Position numbers and translations under genes: made by a program
Notes under the pieces: model-generated
The model's database searches: none
Seen by the model: only the letters and a program-made list of their open reading frames with translations
What the model was told of the DNA's origin: nothing
In this document: piece after piece, positions 1-9,453 of the stretch
How the letters are laid out: each line of letters begins with the position of its first letter
Numbering within the stretch: position 1 is the first letter of the stretch
DNA from: an uncultured bacterium
GTDB taxonomy: Bacteria > Hydrogenedentota > Hydrogenedentia > Hydrogenedentales > Hydrogenedentaceae
Assembly (NCBI GenBank): GCA_938014335.1
Contig: CALLRP010000045.1
Span: 1-40,000, forward strand
DNA: 40,000 bases
Direction: 5' to 3'

Positions 1-175
1 AACTCCCTGATGTAAAAAGTGAAGTTAAAAGATAAATGGAAATTGATATTTATCATTACACATTTTTCAATAATTTTCCAAACAAGAGATTATACAACTC
101 TACTTCGAAATTTTTAGAAAGAGGAGAACTGTCAGTGTATTTTCATACTCATTGAAGAATATAGGATGGGCTACA

Positions 176-2728
176 TTACTTTTGATTTGCGGGTTTTAAA
201 ATCATTTTTTCTGTGGTGGTGTTCTCTATTTGTTCCATAGTCATGCGGGCTTCGCGGTAATTCCCGCGAACAAATTTTTCTGCCTGGTCGCGATACCATT
301 TACTACTCGGAATGCCCGAATTGCCTGTGGGCAATATTTCCATCACACGGTCGGGTTGAGCAAAGTCGATCAATCTTCGGGTGGAAGGTCCTGCCACGAC
401 ATCGTATTTATAGGAACTTGCTATATACGGCATATTATTCACGACATGATAAGACCCCGGACAGGGGAAGGGTCCCACATTAAACAGTTTCCGCAGGAAT
501 GGGATGTAACCCAGGGGATGATGAAATTCTAAAATGTGGAGATTGCCCCATTTCCACTGTGCCATATCTTTACCTGCCTTTTTAGTTAACACCTGCACTG
601 TCTCCTTAAAGGCACGGAGTACAATGTCGGCACGCGTTTCAACATTTGGAGTAGAGCGGTCATCCCATAAGAAACAGGTATCATCATGGATGACATATTT
701 AAAGAAACTCCAGCGGTCTGCAACGGTTGAATAGGCACGAAGCATCTCCGGTCCTAATTCATCCATCAACAAATTACGGAAAATAGCATCACAGGCAACG
801 GTAAATATTGAACCACCAATACTATCTACCGAGAATTGATAATCCCATGAACCTAATCGCTCTAATGCACTTTGTTCCAGAGGAGACATTTCCGTTTTTT
901 TAGGGGTTAGCAATTCAATCATGGTTTTCACAATCTCGGGTCCCGGCACAGAATAGTGGTCTAACTGCACCTTTCTTAATTCTTCAATTGTCCAATCTGA
1001 GCGTTGTTCTAAAAGTTCTTCGATTCGATATGCACGGTCAGAGGGTTCCCAATATCCCTGTAGTTCTTTTATATCGCCGACAGGCTTTACTGTGGACAAA
1101 TTGTTAGCAGTGACAATATATCCACACGGGGGATTGATAAGATGGGGATTGAATTCAAATGGGACAAAGCCCAATACTTCGTCCTTTCCACTGGCTCCAT
1201 CTAAAACATATTTCGGATTCACATGGTCGGGACGAATCGGGATTTTGGCTCCGACCCACCAGGCAAAATTACCAAACTTATCCGTATAAGAGACATTTAC
1301 CCCCGGTGAAGTAACTAAGGACACGCCCTCTTGAAATGAATTTATATCTTTGGCATGGCTCATCTTATAAAATGCCATTAAGTCTGTATAAGGGACCTGT
1401 TGCCAGACCCAATACAAGGACAATTCCGGGCCAATATAGTTCATTAATGTGCGATAAATATCTGTTATAACAACACCATGTGGGGTAACCCGCCTCTTGA
1501 ATGTAACGGGTTTCCTAAAACGCACATGGATGGTTTCTTCCTCTTCTATTACGGGGACCCAATCTCCACGGTATTTAACCTTTGTGGGGTCGTCCGGTTT
1601 GAATATCTCCTGATACAAATCATGGTCATCATTAGCAAACATGGTCAAGCCCCATGCGAAATTAGAATTTTGTCCTAATAAGGGGACAGGAATAAGTGGG
1701 AAGTAAAATCCGTAAAGGTCGTAGTCTTCATAAATAAGATGTGCCTGATACCACACCGATGGTTGCAAAAAACCGATATGCGGGTCATTTGCAAAAATAG
1801 GCTTGCCGGATTGTGTTCGTGTTCCTCCTAATACCCACGAATTGCTTCCTAAATGAATACCCATGAACTCAACTATATCCTGCCAGGTGGTGGCAAAGTC
1901 TTCTAAACATGCCACCGTTTGACGAGCCGATGTTGGAGTTAAACATGCCGTCGGTAAACCCCAATTGGAAAGGTCGCGACCCTGTGATTTTAAGTATTCT
2001 TCCGCCTCTTCAATAGTTTCCATAATCGTAACCGGTCGTTCCCGATGATAACCGCAAGAAAGAATCGAAAAATCTTCGTTCGGATATTTCATTTTTAATA
2101 CGAGGTTCATCAAATCATGACGCAAACCATCTGCAAATGTAATCGGCATAATCATTGCCGTTGTCAAACAATCCACCTCAGTAAACAGCTCTGGCTTATA
2201 CCCCAATATCCGAAATTCCGGAGGCAAAGGTTCCGTTTCTATAAAGGTATTTATTCCTTGTAAAAACGCACTGAAAGACTTTCGTATGGGTGCATACACA
2301 TCCGCATACTTTTCCAATACCTCTTCTGCATATTTTTTTAATCGAAATGTCCTTAGTATCCTGTCATATTTAACCGCTAACGGTCCTATTAATTCCGAAA
2401 TGCGTCCTTGTGACAATCGCCGATAGAAATCCATTTGGAAGAGGCGGTCCTGTGCCATTATATATCCTAAGGCAAACCATGCATCCTCTTCGCTTTGAGC
2501 CAAAATATGCGGGACACCATTATCATCACGGCGTATCACGAGCTCCGATTTTAAATGAGGTACACTAACCGTACCTGATAACTTGGGTGTGTATTCCTTT
2601 GCATATTTCACCGCAGGATAGAAGTGAAACAGAACCAAGGCACCTAACAAGAAACCTACCACCAATACAAGTGCGACAAGAACAAAAAATACAACCTTAA
2701 AGACTCTTCTCAATGTCAAACCCTCCAT
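176..2728 (-). CDS. Membrane-anchored penicillin acylase family hydrolase
   Basis: An 850-residue Ntn-hydrolase of the penicillin amidase family, which cleaves amide bonds of N-acyl compounds such as beta-lactam side chains, acyl-homoserine lactones or other acylated metabolites. Residues about 9-37 form a single hydrophobic segment with no clear cleavage site, so the enzyme is probably anchored in the membrane and acts outside the cytoplasm. The alpha-chain region carries the usual DNGVPHI (69-75) and AQDRLFQMD motifs. The autoproteolytic junction is seen at LGSNSWVLGG, making Ser295 the likely N-terminal nucleophile of the beta chain. TANN near 540-543 is the likely site of the oxyanion-hole Asn. 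Full length for the family. The start is uncertain: the Shine-Dalgarno upstream of the ATG is weak, while GGAGGG inside the first codons is well spaced for a TTG at 2713. Monocistronic by appearance. The substrate cannot be read from the sequence. Confidence 0.9.
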   Translation of the reverse strand: MEGLTLRRVFKVVFFVLVALVLVVGFLLGALVLFHFYPAVKYAKEYTPKLSGTVSVPHLKSELVIRRDDNGVPHILAQSEEDAWFALGYIMAQDRLFQMDFYRRLSQGRISELIGPLAVKYDRILRTFRLKKYAEEVLEKYADVYAPIRKSFSAFLQGINTFIETEPLPPEFRILGYKPELFTEVDCLTTAMIMPITFADGLRHDLMNLVLKMKYPNEDFSILSCGYHRERPVTIMETIEEAEEYLKSQGRDLSNWGLPTACLTPTSARQTVACLEDFATTWQDIVEFMGIHLGSNSWVLGGTRTQSGKPIFANDPHIGFLQPSVWYQAHLIYEDYDLYGFYFPLIPVPLLGQNSNFAWGLTMFANDDHDLYQEIFKPDDPTKVKYRGDWVPVIEEEETIHVRFRKPVTFKRRVTPHGVVITDIYRTLMNYIGPELSLYWVWQQVPYTDLMAFYKMSHAKDINSFQEGVSLVTSPGVNVSYTDKFGNFAWWVGAKIPIRPDHVNPKYVLDGASGKDEVLGFVPFEFNPHLINPPCGYIVTANNLSTVKPVGDIKELQGYWEPSDRAYRIEELLEQRSDWTIEELRKVQLDHYSVPGPEIVKTMIELLTPKKTEMSPLEQSALERLGSWDYQFSVDSIGGSIFTVACDAIFRNLLMDELGPEMLRAYSTVADRWSFFKYVIHDDTCFLWDDRSTPNVETRADIVLRAFKETVQVLTKKAGKDMAQWKWGNLHILEFHHPLGYIPFLRKLFNVGPFPCPGSYHVVNNMPYIASSYKYDVVAGPSTRRLIDFAQPDRVMEILPTGNSGIPSSKWYRDQAEKFVRGNYREARMTMEQIENTTTEKMILKPANQK

Positions 2729-2955
2729 ACGGCTCTTTTTTTAATGATTAGTTTACATTGAAAAATAATACTAATCACAAAGCAATTTCAAATTTTCTAT
2801 TTTAAATTGTGAAGGAAGTGAATGAATATCAAATAAAATCGTATTTCCCTTTTCTTTTATTTTCTTCCCCTTTTCATGAAAAAACACAAAAAATTTATTG
2901 GAAATAGGCATATAAACAATAAGAAGTATAATAAATGTTTGATTTCAATATAAAA

Positions 2956-2971
2956 ACTCAATATATTGTAT
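2956..2971. promoter_or_regulatory. NrdR-box-like palindrome (distal)
   Basis: ACTCAATATATTGTAT matches the published NrdR box pattern (acaCwAtATaTwGtgt) at 14 of 16 positions and has the perfect core CAATATATTG. NrdR represses ribonucleotide reductase genes and this spacer leads into thyX-nrdJ. The high A+T content makes chance matches more likely, and the site lies about 440 bp from the thyX start. Confidence 0.25.
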
Positions 2972-3164
2972 TTAAAAGCAAAAAAAATGGCATTAAAGGT
3001 GCGAATAAAAAAAATGAAGAAATTTTTAATAAAAACCCCCTATTTTTTTCAATAAAGAAGGACAAAACTTTAAAAAAGCCCTTTTACAATATTGACAAAA
3101 ATCTTATTTTATTTTTTTAATTTTTTAAGACAAAATATATAAAAAAATAATCATTATTTGCTAT

Positions 3165-3180
3165 AGTCTATATATTGTAT
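3165..3180. promoter_or_regulatory. NrdR-box-like palindrome (proximal)
   Basis: AGTCTATATATTGTAT matches the NrdR box pattern at 13 of 16 positions, including an unbroken CTATATATTGT. NrdR boxes normally occur as pairs separated by whole helical turns. The best partner here is a weaker 10/16 match at 3209-3224, 44 bp away. It lies about 135 bp upstream of the thyX -35 element. Confidence 0.3.
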
Positions 3181-3313
3181 ATTTTTAAAATAGTATACTA
3201 AATAAAGAGTACTATAAAAAGTATATAGGTTTTATCTTAAAAAAAATTGTGTTACAAAAATGTATAAATAATAATTATGCTAATAACAAAATTAAAATGT
3301 TTTGAAGATTTAT

Positions 3314-3342
3314 TTGATAATTGTTACAGTTTTTTCTATAAT
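3314..3342 (+). promoter_or_regulatory. Sigma-70-type promoter for thyX-nrdJ
   Basis: TTGATA at 3314-3319 and a perfect TATAAT at 3337-3342 are separated by exactly 17 bp. This predicts a start of transcription near 3349 and a leader of about 60 nt before the thyX ATG. Confidence 0.65.
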
Positions 3343-3410
3343 TAAATCTTACATTTAACCACTAACGTTAATTTTGGGCATGTTTACAAAAATTGAAAAA
3401 GGGCATATAA

Positions 3411-4190
3411 ATGAAATCCGTTGAACCAAAGGTTTTTCTTGTAGGCGAAACGAAAATAAATTCTAAGGGATTACAGGCATATCTCGACTATTTAGGTGTT
3501 CCGAACTGGGAAACAGATGCTCCGAGTGATAGTGAGAAGATAGTTGAGGTAATGGGACGATTATGTTACCGCTCATTCGAACCGGGACTTAACCCGAATG
3601 TAACCAAGGTTCGTCAGGGGAATAAGCCTTATATTGAGCATATCATTGAAGTGGGACACGGTAGTGTTTTGGAACATGCTTATTTGAATTTTATCTTTGC
3701 AGATGTAAGCCGTGTGGTAACACATGAATTGGTTCGCCATAGGGCTGGAACTGCTATTTCACAGGAATCACTTCGTTTTGTCCGATTAGAGACCCTTTCC
3801 ATGTATATCCCTACTCATATTCGTGAGAATGAGGAAGGGATGGAAATTTTTGTTCGCACTGTGGAAGAAATGGAGCGATTGCAAAAGGAGCTCTCTTCCC
3901 TTTTTGAGTTAGATAAGCATCCTTTTGAACTCAAAAAACAGATTACATCAGGACTTCGTCGAATTGCACCGATGGGCGTTGCTACAACTATGGGTTGGTC
4001 ATGCAATCTGCGGACTTTGCGTCATGTAATCGAACAGAGAACCGATCCTTCTGCGGAAGAGGAAATAAGGTTATTGTTTAGCAATGTTTTTTCCATTGTT
4101 CGAAATCATTTCCCTAATGTTTTTGGAGATTATGAAACGGAGATGGTAAATGGGATTGCATGGGTTAAAACGAAACATAAAAAAGTTTAA
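3411..4190 (+). CDS. thyX: Flavin-dependent thymidylate synthase ThyX
   Basis: ThyX makes dTMP from dUMP with methylene-tetrahydrofolate, using FAD and NADPH; it replaces ThyA and does not need a separate DHFR step. The 259-residue product contains the family signature as RHRAGTAISQESLRF (109-123), which binds FAD and dUMP, preceded by the conserved GHGSVLEH (82-89). The spacing in this signature is one residue longer than the textbook RHRx7S. An N-terminal extension of about 45 residues precedes the core. The ATG has a GGG-type ribosome site seven or so bases upstream. It lies 72 bp before nrdJ with no terminator between, so the two genes of deoxynucleotide synthesis are probably co-transcribed from the promoter at 3314-3342. 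Confidence 0.95.
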   Translation: MKSVEPKVFLVGETKINSKGLQAYLDYLGVPNWETDAPSDSEKIVEVMGRLCYRSFEPGLNPNVTKVRQGNKPYIEHIIEVGHGSVLEHAYLNFIFADVSRVVTHELVRHRAGTAISQESLRFVRLETLSMYIPTHIRENEEGMEIFVRTVEEMERLQKELSSLFELDKHPFELKKQITSGLRRIAPMGVATTMGWSCNLRTLRHVIEQRTDPSAEEEIRLLFSNVFSIVRNHFPNVFGDYETEMVNGIAWVKTKHKKV

Positions 4191-4262
4191 TTAAGGGCAC
4201 AGTAAAGTTGTGATTAAAGAAATTAATAATATAAACAGGCATAAAAAGAAAGGAAAAGAGAT

Positions 4263-6299
4263 ATGTTATTTCCTATTCGTGAAAGGTTTAAGTTAAACGA
4301 AGAATTCATAAATCAATTCAAAGACAAACAACCTGAGTGGGGTCCTTTAGGTTATATTACATATAAACGCACTTATGCGCGGATGGTACCTGAAAGTGGA
4401 GAACGTACCGAGGAATTTTGGGAAACCATCCGAAGAGTGGTAGAAGGTTGCTATACGATACAGTGGAATCATTGTATAAATCTTAAACTCCCATGGAAAA
4501 AAGACAAGGCTCAGCGTTCCGCTCAGGAAATGTTTCGTTTAATATGGGAATTCAAGTTTCTACCACCCGGACGCGGTCTCTGGATGATGGGTACGGATTA
4601 TATCTATGTCCGAGGTTCTGCTGCGTTGAATAATTGTGCTTTTGTTTCTACCGAAGATATTGACATGGATTTTGCGGAACCCTTTTGTTTCCTGATGGAC
4701 ATGTCTATGTTAGGTGTGGGTGTTGCTTTTGATACTAAGGGAGCCAACAAAGTGGTTATACAACAACCTAAAATGGGTGAGTATACCCATGTTGTTGATG
4801 ATTCCAAAGAAGGTTGGGTAGATTTAATTCGGGTCATCCTAAATTCTTATGTAGGAAGAGGACTGCGACCAGCACATATTGACTATTCTAAGATTCGTCC
4901 AATGGGTTCGCCTATTAAGACATTCGGAGGAATTGCACCGGGACCGGGACCTTTAATTGAGTGTGTAAAAAATATTGATATTGTTCTTCAACCTCGTATA
5001 GGGCACCCTATCTCATCAACCGAAATAACCGATTTAATGAATATCATTGGGAAGTGTGTTGTTTCGGGAGGTGTTCGTAGGACGGCGGAATTAGTTTTAG
5101 GTTTTCCGGACGATGAAGAGTATTTAAAATTAAAAGACCCAAAACTACACGAAGACCGTCTGATGGCATGGCGTTGGGCTTCTAATAATAGTGTAATTGC
5201 TAAAGAAGGGATGCTTTACCATAAGACAGGTAAGCAGACAGCGGTCAACGGAGAACCGGGGTATTTCTGGTTGGAGAATGCTCGTGCTTATGGACGATTG
5301 AAAGATGGGCCCAATTGGCTCGATGCAAATGTTGCCGGAACCAACCCTTGTGCAGAACAAAGTTTGGAATCTTTTGAAATTTGTAATCTTGTGGAGACAT
5401 TTCCTTCACGACATGCTTCATTTGAAGAATATCGTAAAACGTTGAAATATGCCTATCTTTATGCAAAGACAGTCACCCTCATTCCCACACATAATGAACG
5501 CACAAATGCCATTATGCTTCGCAATCGGCGTATTGGATTATCCCAATCGGGGATTGTAGAAAATTTTGAAAGATGGGGGAAACGCGAACATTTTCATTGG
5601 TGCGACGAAGGGTATAAATATATTTGCGAATTGGATAAAATATATTCACGCTGGCTTTGTATTCCTGAAAGTATCAAGAAAACCAGTATTAAACCCAGTG
5701 GAACGGTGTCGTTATTGCCGGGGGTGACCCCAGGAGTGCATTATCCCCATGCGGAATACTATTATCGCACCATACGAATTGACAAGACGAGTCCTCTCAT
5801 TGAACCTCTTCGAAAAGCGGGCTATCGTATTGAAGAGTCGGTTTATGGTGACAACACCTGGGTCGTTTATTTCCCTGTTCATCAACCGCATTTTTCGCGT
5901 TCCAAAAGAGATGTTTCCATTTGGGAGCAGGTAGAGAATGTCGCTCAGATGCAATATTACTGGGCAGATAATCAGGTAAGTGCTACAATTACCTTCAAAC
6001 CGGAAGAGGCAAAAGATATACCGTATATACTTGAACTTTATGAGACACGATTAAAATCTATCAGTTTTTTGCCTCTTGAAGAGCATAACTATCCTCAAGC
6101 GCCCTATCAAGAAATCACAAAGGAAATCTACGAGAAGGCCGTTTCTCGATTAAGACCTATCCAGTTTGAAGAAATAAATACTTTGGAACAGCAAGATCTG
6201 TATTGTGATAGTGAAAAATGTGAACTACCAACAGTTCGGAAACCTACTCAACAGGAGGTAACCTTCGACACACCCGAAGAAATCCCTATCCCAAAATAA
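4263..6299 (+). CDS. nrdJ: Adenosylcobalamin-dependent (class II) ribonucleotide reductase
   Basis: Class II enzyme of the monomeric Lactobacillus leichmannii RTPR type, reducing ribonucleotides (probably triphosphates) with a thiyl radical generated from coenzyme B12, without oxygen. The active-site cysteines are all visible: Cys125 in LNNCAFVST, the radical Cys363 and its partner Cys374 in NPCAEQSLESFEICNL (the same 11-residue spacing as Cys408/Cys419 of RTPR), and a C-terminal shuttle pair Cys648/Cys653 in CDSEKC. At 678 residues it is slightly shorter than RTPR, and no intein is present. AAGGA lies eight bases before the ATG. Second gene of the thyX operon; it ends 21 bp from the convergent gene with no obvious terminator. 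It implies that the cell makes or imports B12. Confidence 0.93.
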   Translation: MLFPIRERFKLNEEFINQFKDKQPEWGPLGYITYKRTYARMVPESGERTEEFWETIRRVVEGCYTIQWNHCINLKLPWKKDKAQRSAQEMFRLIWEFKFLPPGRGLWMMGTDYIYVRGSAALNNCAFVSTEDIDMDFAEPFCFLMDMSMLGVGVAFDTKGANKVVIQQPKMGEYTHVVDDSKEGWVDLIRVILNSYVGRGLRPAHIDYSKIRPMGSPIKTFGGIAPGPGPLIECVKNIDIVLQPRIGHPISSTEITDLMNIIGKCVVSGGVRRTAELVLGFPDDEEYLKLKDPKLHEDRLMAWRWASNNSVIAKEGMLYHKTGKQTAVNGEPGYFWLENARAYGRLKDGPNWLDANVAGTNPCAEQSLESFEICNLVETFPSRHASFEEYRKTLKYAYLYAKTVTLIPTHNERTNAIMLRNRRIGLSQSGIVENFERWGKREHFHWCDEGYKYICELDKIYSRWLCIPESIKKTSIKPSGTVSLLPGVTPGVHYPHAEYYYRTIRIDKTSPLIEPLRKAGYRIEESVYGDNTWVVYFPVHQPHFSRSKRDVSIWEQVENVAQMQYYWADNQVSATITFKPEEAKDIPYILELYETRLKSISFLPLEEHNYPQAPYQEITKEIYEKAVSRLRPIQFEEINTLEQQDLYCDSEKCELPTVRKPTQQEVTFDTPEEIPIPK

Positions 6300-6320
6300 A
6301 ACGCAACCTTAATAAATTAC

Positions 6321-8201
6321 TTACTCGACAACAAAGCCTTCTTTTTCAAGAAGTGTTTTGATTTCGGAAAGAAGGACTCCCCGGGCATAAACGCTGTGAT
6401 GGGGAGAAGTAGGATGAAGAATTTCGGAAAGTTTTTTGCGGTGCATCAAGTCCGCTATGATGACAGAATCTTTTGCTTCTATCAAAATAACAGGACGAAC
6501 CTTTACTCGTTTTACTGTATGAAGCCAATCTTCCATGGTGGTAATAACAATATCGGGAATTTGCTGTTTCCGAGCGTTCTGAACTAAATATTGTATAAAT
6601 TGATTGGGATCGGCACCACATTGTAACCCTTTAAGAAATGATTCTTTTGTTATTGAATATATTGAAACAGAACCTCCAGAGCTTTTCTTTTGAGCGAACA
6701 GTTCAATCCATATAAACTGGAGTGGATCAATTCTATCTATAGGAACAATTATTTCGAAATTTGGTTGAACTATTAATTCCACTTTTTTATTATATTTTTC
6801 TAATAACTTCTTAGAAGGTTCTGATGAAAAAAGCAAGTATTCCCCCATTTCACTAATACGGAAAAACTTCTCTTTTTTTGACAAGCCGAATTCGGTAATC
6901 CCAAACCAAAAAAAAGTATTGTCAATAAACTGAATGGTATCTTTTTCTCCACACTCTCCCTCAGGGGGTACATATTTCCAAAAGTTGTCCTGTGTATGTC
7001 TCAGTTCATAATGAGACAATTCACAATGGCGAGCATATACCCTTTTAGCAAAGGCATTTAAAGGATACCAGGTGTACGGTTTTAATGTTTGTAATTCGTT
7101 AAGGGTGGCTGATAATGATGTATTGGTTTCTTCCTGGATAGTTGTTTCATAAATCTTTTTCACACGTTCCGGTAGTGGCATGTTAGAGAGTTCTTCGAGA
7201 TTTACAACTCGTAGTGTATTATCCACTTGTGCAAGTAAACCCGCCTTTTCCAGTAACCATACAAGTGTCTCAACGGGGGGATATGCATCTTCAGGGTCAT
7301 CACGGGAAATTCGTTGCTCATCCGCACGAGTAATTTGTCCTGAAGAATTTATATGTAAAGGACACACCGCAATACTTGCAAGAAGTTTTGATATACGTTC
7401 TGCTAATGAAATTCCACAACTTTCCACACGATTGATCTTAATATTAACAGGAGTGAGGGGCTGTTTTAATATTTCCTTAATTTCCTTTTTTTGTTCCTTG
7501 TAATATCGGATTTCCGAGAGAATACTAATAAAACGATTTAGCCTGTTTTGTCCATTAAAACGGAAAAGTTCAAACAAAACAAACTGACTTAATAATTCTT
7601 CCAAAGCCTCTTCTATTTCAGAATTATTATAATTAGAAAACTTTTGTCGTATTTGATTTATAGGGATAATCCCTGTTTTACTTTGCCATAAAAAATCAAA
7701 TATTTCTTTTGCTAAATCGGAAAAAGGATAGCCAGCAACGTATTCCAGAATACAATCCGGTGTTTTGTATAACTTCTCTATAATTTCATTACCTAAAGAG
7801 GTCCAACCCATAACACGATTAATTTTTAATTTTTGTTCTAATTCTCTGCGTTCTGAATTGGAAAAATTTTGGAGCGACTTATAGATAAAATTAATATCCC
7901 CGAGACTATTTAAATTATCCTGCACCCTGCGAATAACTACAAGTACTTCCGGAACTACTTTAATCCGATTAAGATCAAAAAAGAAAAGTTTTGGATATAA
8001 TTTATATATATAGTTAACCGTTTCTTCAGAAGTTTCAAGTTTTGTGGCAATATATTTACTTGTAAGCCCCCCCCGACTGTTTGCGGAAAGTTCCAACGCC
8101 ATATTAAAAGATGTTTGATCCATCCCTTCGAAGGCAGACAAAAGACTATAACTATAACGCATCGATTCGCGGACCTTTTTAAAATACAATTTTCCTTGCA
8201 C
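6321..8201 (-). CDS. Helicase-associated domain protein (Helicase_C_3-like)
   Basis: The C-terminal third resembles the helicase-associated Helicase_C_3/XPB N-terminal-like family: the hallmark VQPNFEIIVP (about 487-496) is followed by alternating helices and strands to the end. The protein has no Walker A or DEAD/DEAH box, so it is not itself a helicase. The N-terminal half is helical and looks like tandem winged-helix modules, for example residues 30-70. Known relatives are mostly uncharacterised and a DNA-binding or repair role is inference. The GTG start at 8201 has only a weak ribosome site; Met14 (MRYSYS) is an alternative. It follows the GH43-like gene on the same strand after 103 bp and converges on nrdJ. 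No signal peptide or membrane segment. Confidence 0.6.
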   Translation of the reverse strand: MQGKLYFKKVRESMRYSYSLLSAFEGMDQTSFNMALELSANSRGGLTSKYIATKLETSEETVNYIYKLYPKLFFFDLNRIKVVPEVLVVIRRVQDNLNSLGDINFIYKSLQNFSNSERRELEQKLKINRVMGWTSLGNEIIEKLYKTPDCILEYVAGYPFSDLAKEIFDFLWQSKTGIIPINQIRQKFSNYNNSEIEEALEELLSQFVLFELFRFNGQNRLNRFISILSEIRYYKEQKKEIKEILKQPLTPVNIKINRVESCGISLAERISKLLASIAVCPLHINSSGQITRADEQRISRDDPEDAYPPVETLVWLLEKAGLLAQVDNTLRVVNLEELSNMPLPERVKKIYETTIQEETNTSLSATLNELQTLKPYTWYPLNAFAKRVYARHCELSHYELRHTQDNFWKYVPPEGECGEKDTIQFIDNTFFWFGITEFGLSKKEKFFRISEMGEYLLFSSEPSKKLLEKYNKKVELIVQPNFEIIVPIDRIDPLQFIWIELFAQKKSSGGSVSIYSITKESFLKGLQCGADPNQFIQYLVQNARKQQIPDIVITTMEDWLHTVKRVKVRPVILIEAKDSVIIADLMHRKKLSEILHPTSPHHSVYARGVLLSEIKTLLEKEGFVVE

Positions 8202-8304
8202 CCATAAAACCTAACATTATATAAGAAATGGTTATTCAGTTCAAATTGAAGGGTGCGGATAGAAAATGTATTTATCAATAAATAATATCGAGGAAAGGGG
8301 GATT

Positions 8305-9453
8305 TTAAGTCTTCGGGACAAGAAACTTCCGATACATATAGCGGATACGGTTATAACGGAAATTATAATGGGTTTCTCCCCCAATCTGGCAGGAATAGAA
8401 GAGGTAAATAACAGATTTGCCATTTTCTTCCATTACAAAGGCTTCTGGGACATGAGTTGCAGGGGTATCCGGGTCAGGCTCGATGTAACCTGTAATTTGC
8501 CAATTGATACCGTCACGGGATACTGCTTCTGTAATTTTTCTTCCTTTCCACTCATGATTTTCATATCCACCGGGGTCTGCATAAGCATAATACAAATCAT
8601 TTACTTTAATAACATCCGGATTGGGAAATTCCCACAAACAAGGTTTATCTCCTATACGAATATATTTCCAATCCTTCGGATTCAAAAAGTCTTTCTGATT
8701 TTCTGCATAACCCATAGCGGTTCCACGGGGGGTCCAATAATCAAACCAGATTTTAAACTTGCCTTCTTCATACATAATGGAAGGACGATGGTATGTTCCC
8801 CAGAGAACGACATCGCCTGCTTTATCACTTCCTCCCAACTCTCCGGCAAATTCCAAAATAGGCTTTTCGGAACGCTTCCACTGTATTCCATCCTCGGACA
8901 CCGCACCCATTACGCAACAGAAACTTCCATCTGTATCATTCGGAGTACCCGCAGGAATGCGGTCTTTATCATGCCCCGTAGCACTATACGCCATATAATA
9001 TGTTTTCCCTACTTTAATTACTGAAGGATCGCCATTATGCCACTCATCGAAATAAGTCCCAGAGGTATTAAAAAGAGGCATCCATAACTTTGGATTTCCT
9101 GTGTTATCCCATTTTCCTTCACCGGCATATACTTCCCAGGGTCCCTCCATTTTTTTTGCCCGTGCAAAAAATATAGCATCGCAACCTTTCCATTCAGGTA
9201 TATTCCTATTACAATCCTCCTCCGCCCAGCCAAAAAACCATGCCCGGAATGGATATTCTTTTTCTGACTCATAAAGCACATGGAAATTATACATATTCCC
9301 AAACCCGCTCAGTATATTTTTATAATTTTTCGCCCATAAATGTGAAATATTCTTTACCCTTTCCTGAGGTAATATCTGACCATACGAGAATGAACTAAAA
9401 ATGATACCGATAATCAAGGAAAAAATAATTACAAGAGTCCCGTTCTGTCTCAT
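8305..9453 (-). CDS. Secreted GH43-like five-bladed propeller protein
   Basis: A 382-residue protein with a clear signal peptide (basic start, hydrophobic stretch 7-24, SYG before the mature region). The rest has the repeating pattern of GH43/GH32-type five-bladed beta-propeller glycosidases: acidic residues inside HNGDPSVIKVGKTYYMAYSA, then VSEDGIQWK, YHRPSIMYEEGKFKIWFDYW, FPNPDVIKVNDLYYAYAD and VSRDGINW, each ending a blade. Asp and Glu candidates for catalysis are present, but the activity cannot be assigned; such proteins may also be non-catalytic or phosphorylases. It is probably periplasmic or secreted and acts on glycans. AAGGAAT precedes the ATG. The upstream leader contains an AGGG/CCCT palindrome at 9533-9545 and a longer TCCCGAA/TTCGGGA inverted repeat (9492-9498 with 9572-9578). 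Confidence 0.65.
   Translation of the reverse strand: MRQNGTLVIIFSLIIGIIFSSFSYGQILPQERVKNISHLWAKNYKNILSGFGNMYNFHVLYESEKEYPFRAWFFGWAEEDCNRNIPEWKGCDAIFFARAKKMEGPWEVYAGEGKWDNTGNPKLWMPLFNTSGTYFDEWHNGDPSVIKVGKTYYMAYSATGHDKDRIPAGTPNDTDGSFCCVMGAVSEDGIQWKRSEKPILEFAGELGGSDKAGDVVLWGTYHRPSIMYEEGKFKIWFDYWTPRGTAMGYAENQKDFLNPKDWKYIRIGDKPCLWEFPNPDVIKVNDLYYAYADPGGYENHEWKGRKITEAVSRDGINWQITGYIEPDPDTPATHVPEAFVMEENGKSVIYLFYSCQIGGETHYNFRYNRIRYMYRKFLVPKT

Larger units (their letters stand above)
2729..3410. other. Very AT-rich divergent spacer upstream of thyX
   Basis: This 682-bp gap separates the divergent penicillin-acylase and thyX genes and is far richer in A+T than the flanking coding DNA, with long A and T runs. 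It holds a good promoter for thyX near its right end and two NrdR-box-like palindromes, listed separately. A 61-codon open frame at 2935-3120 is low-complexity Lys/Asn/Phe sequence produced by the base composition and is not called as a gene. I see no riboswitch consensus, including no cobalamin box. Confidence 0.6.

Noticed and set aside
3..35. Possible C-terminal tail of a plus-strand gene entering from the left (ending KSEVKR)
   Set aside because: Only ten codons are visible, with nothing to identify a gene.
2988..3002. Sigma-54-like promoter (TGGCA with GC 12 bp on) in the thyX spacer
   Set aside because: The -12 part is imperfect (GTGC), it is over 400 bp from thyX, and a good sigma-70 promoter is nearer.
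2935..3120. 61-codon open frame in the AT-rich spacer
   Set aside because: Low-complexity Lys/Asn/Phe composition, no ribosome site, explained by base composition.
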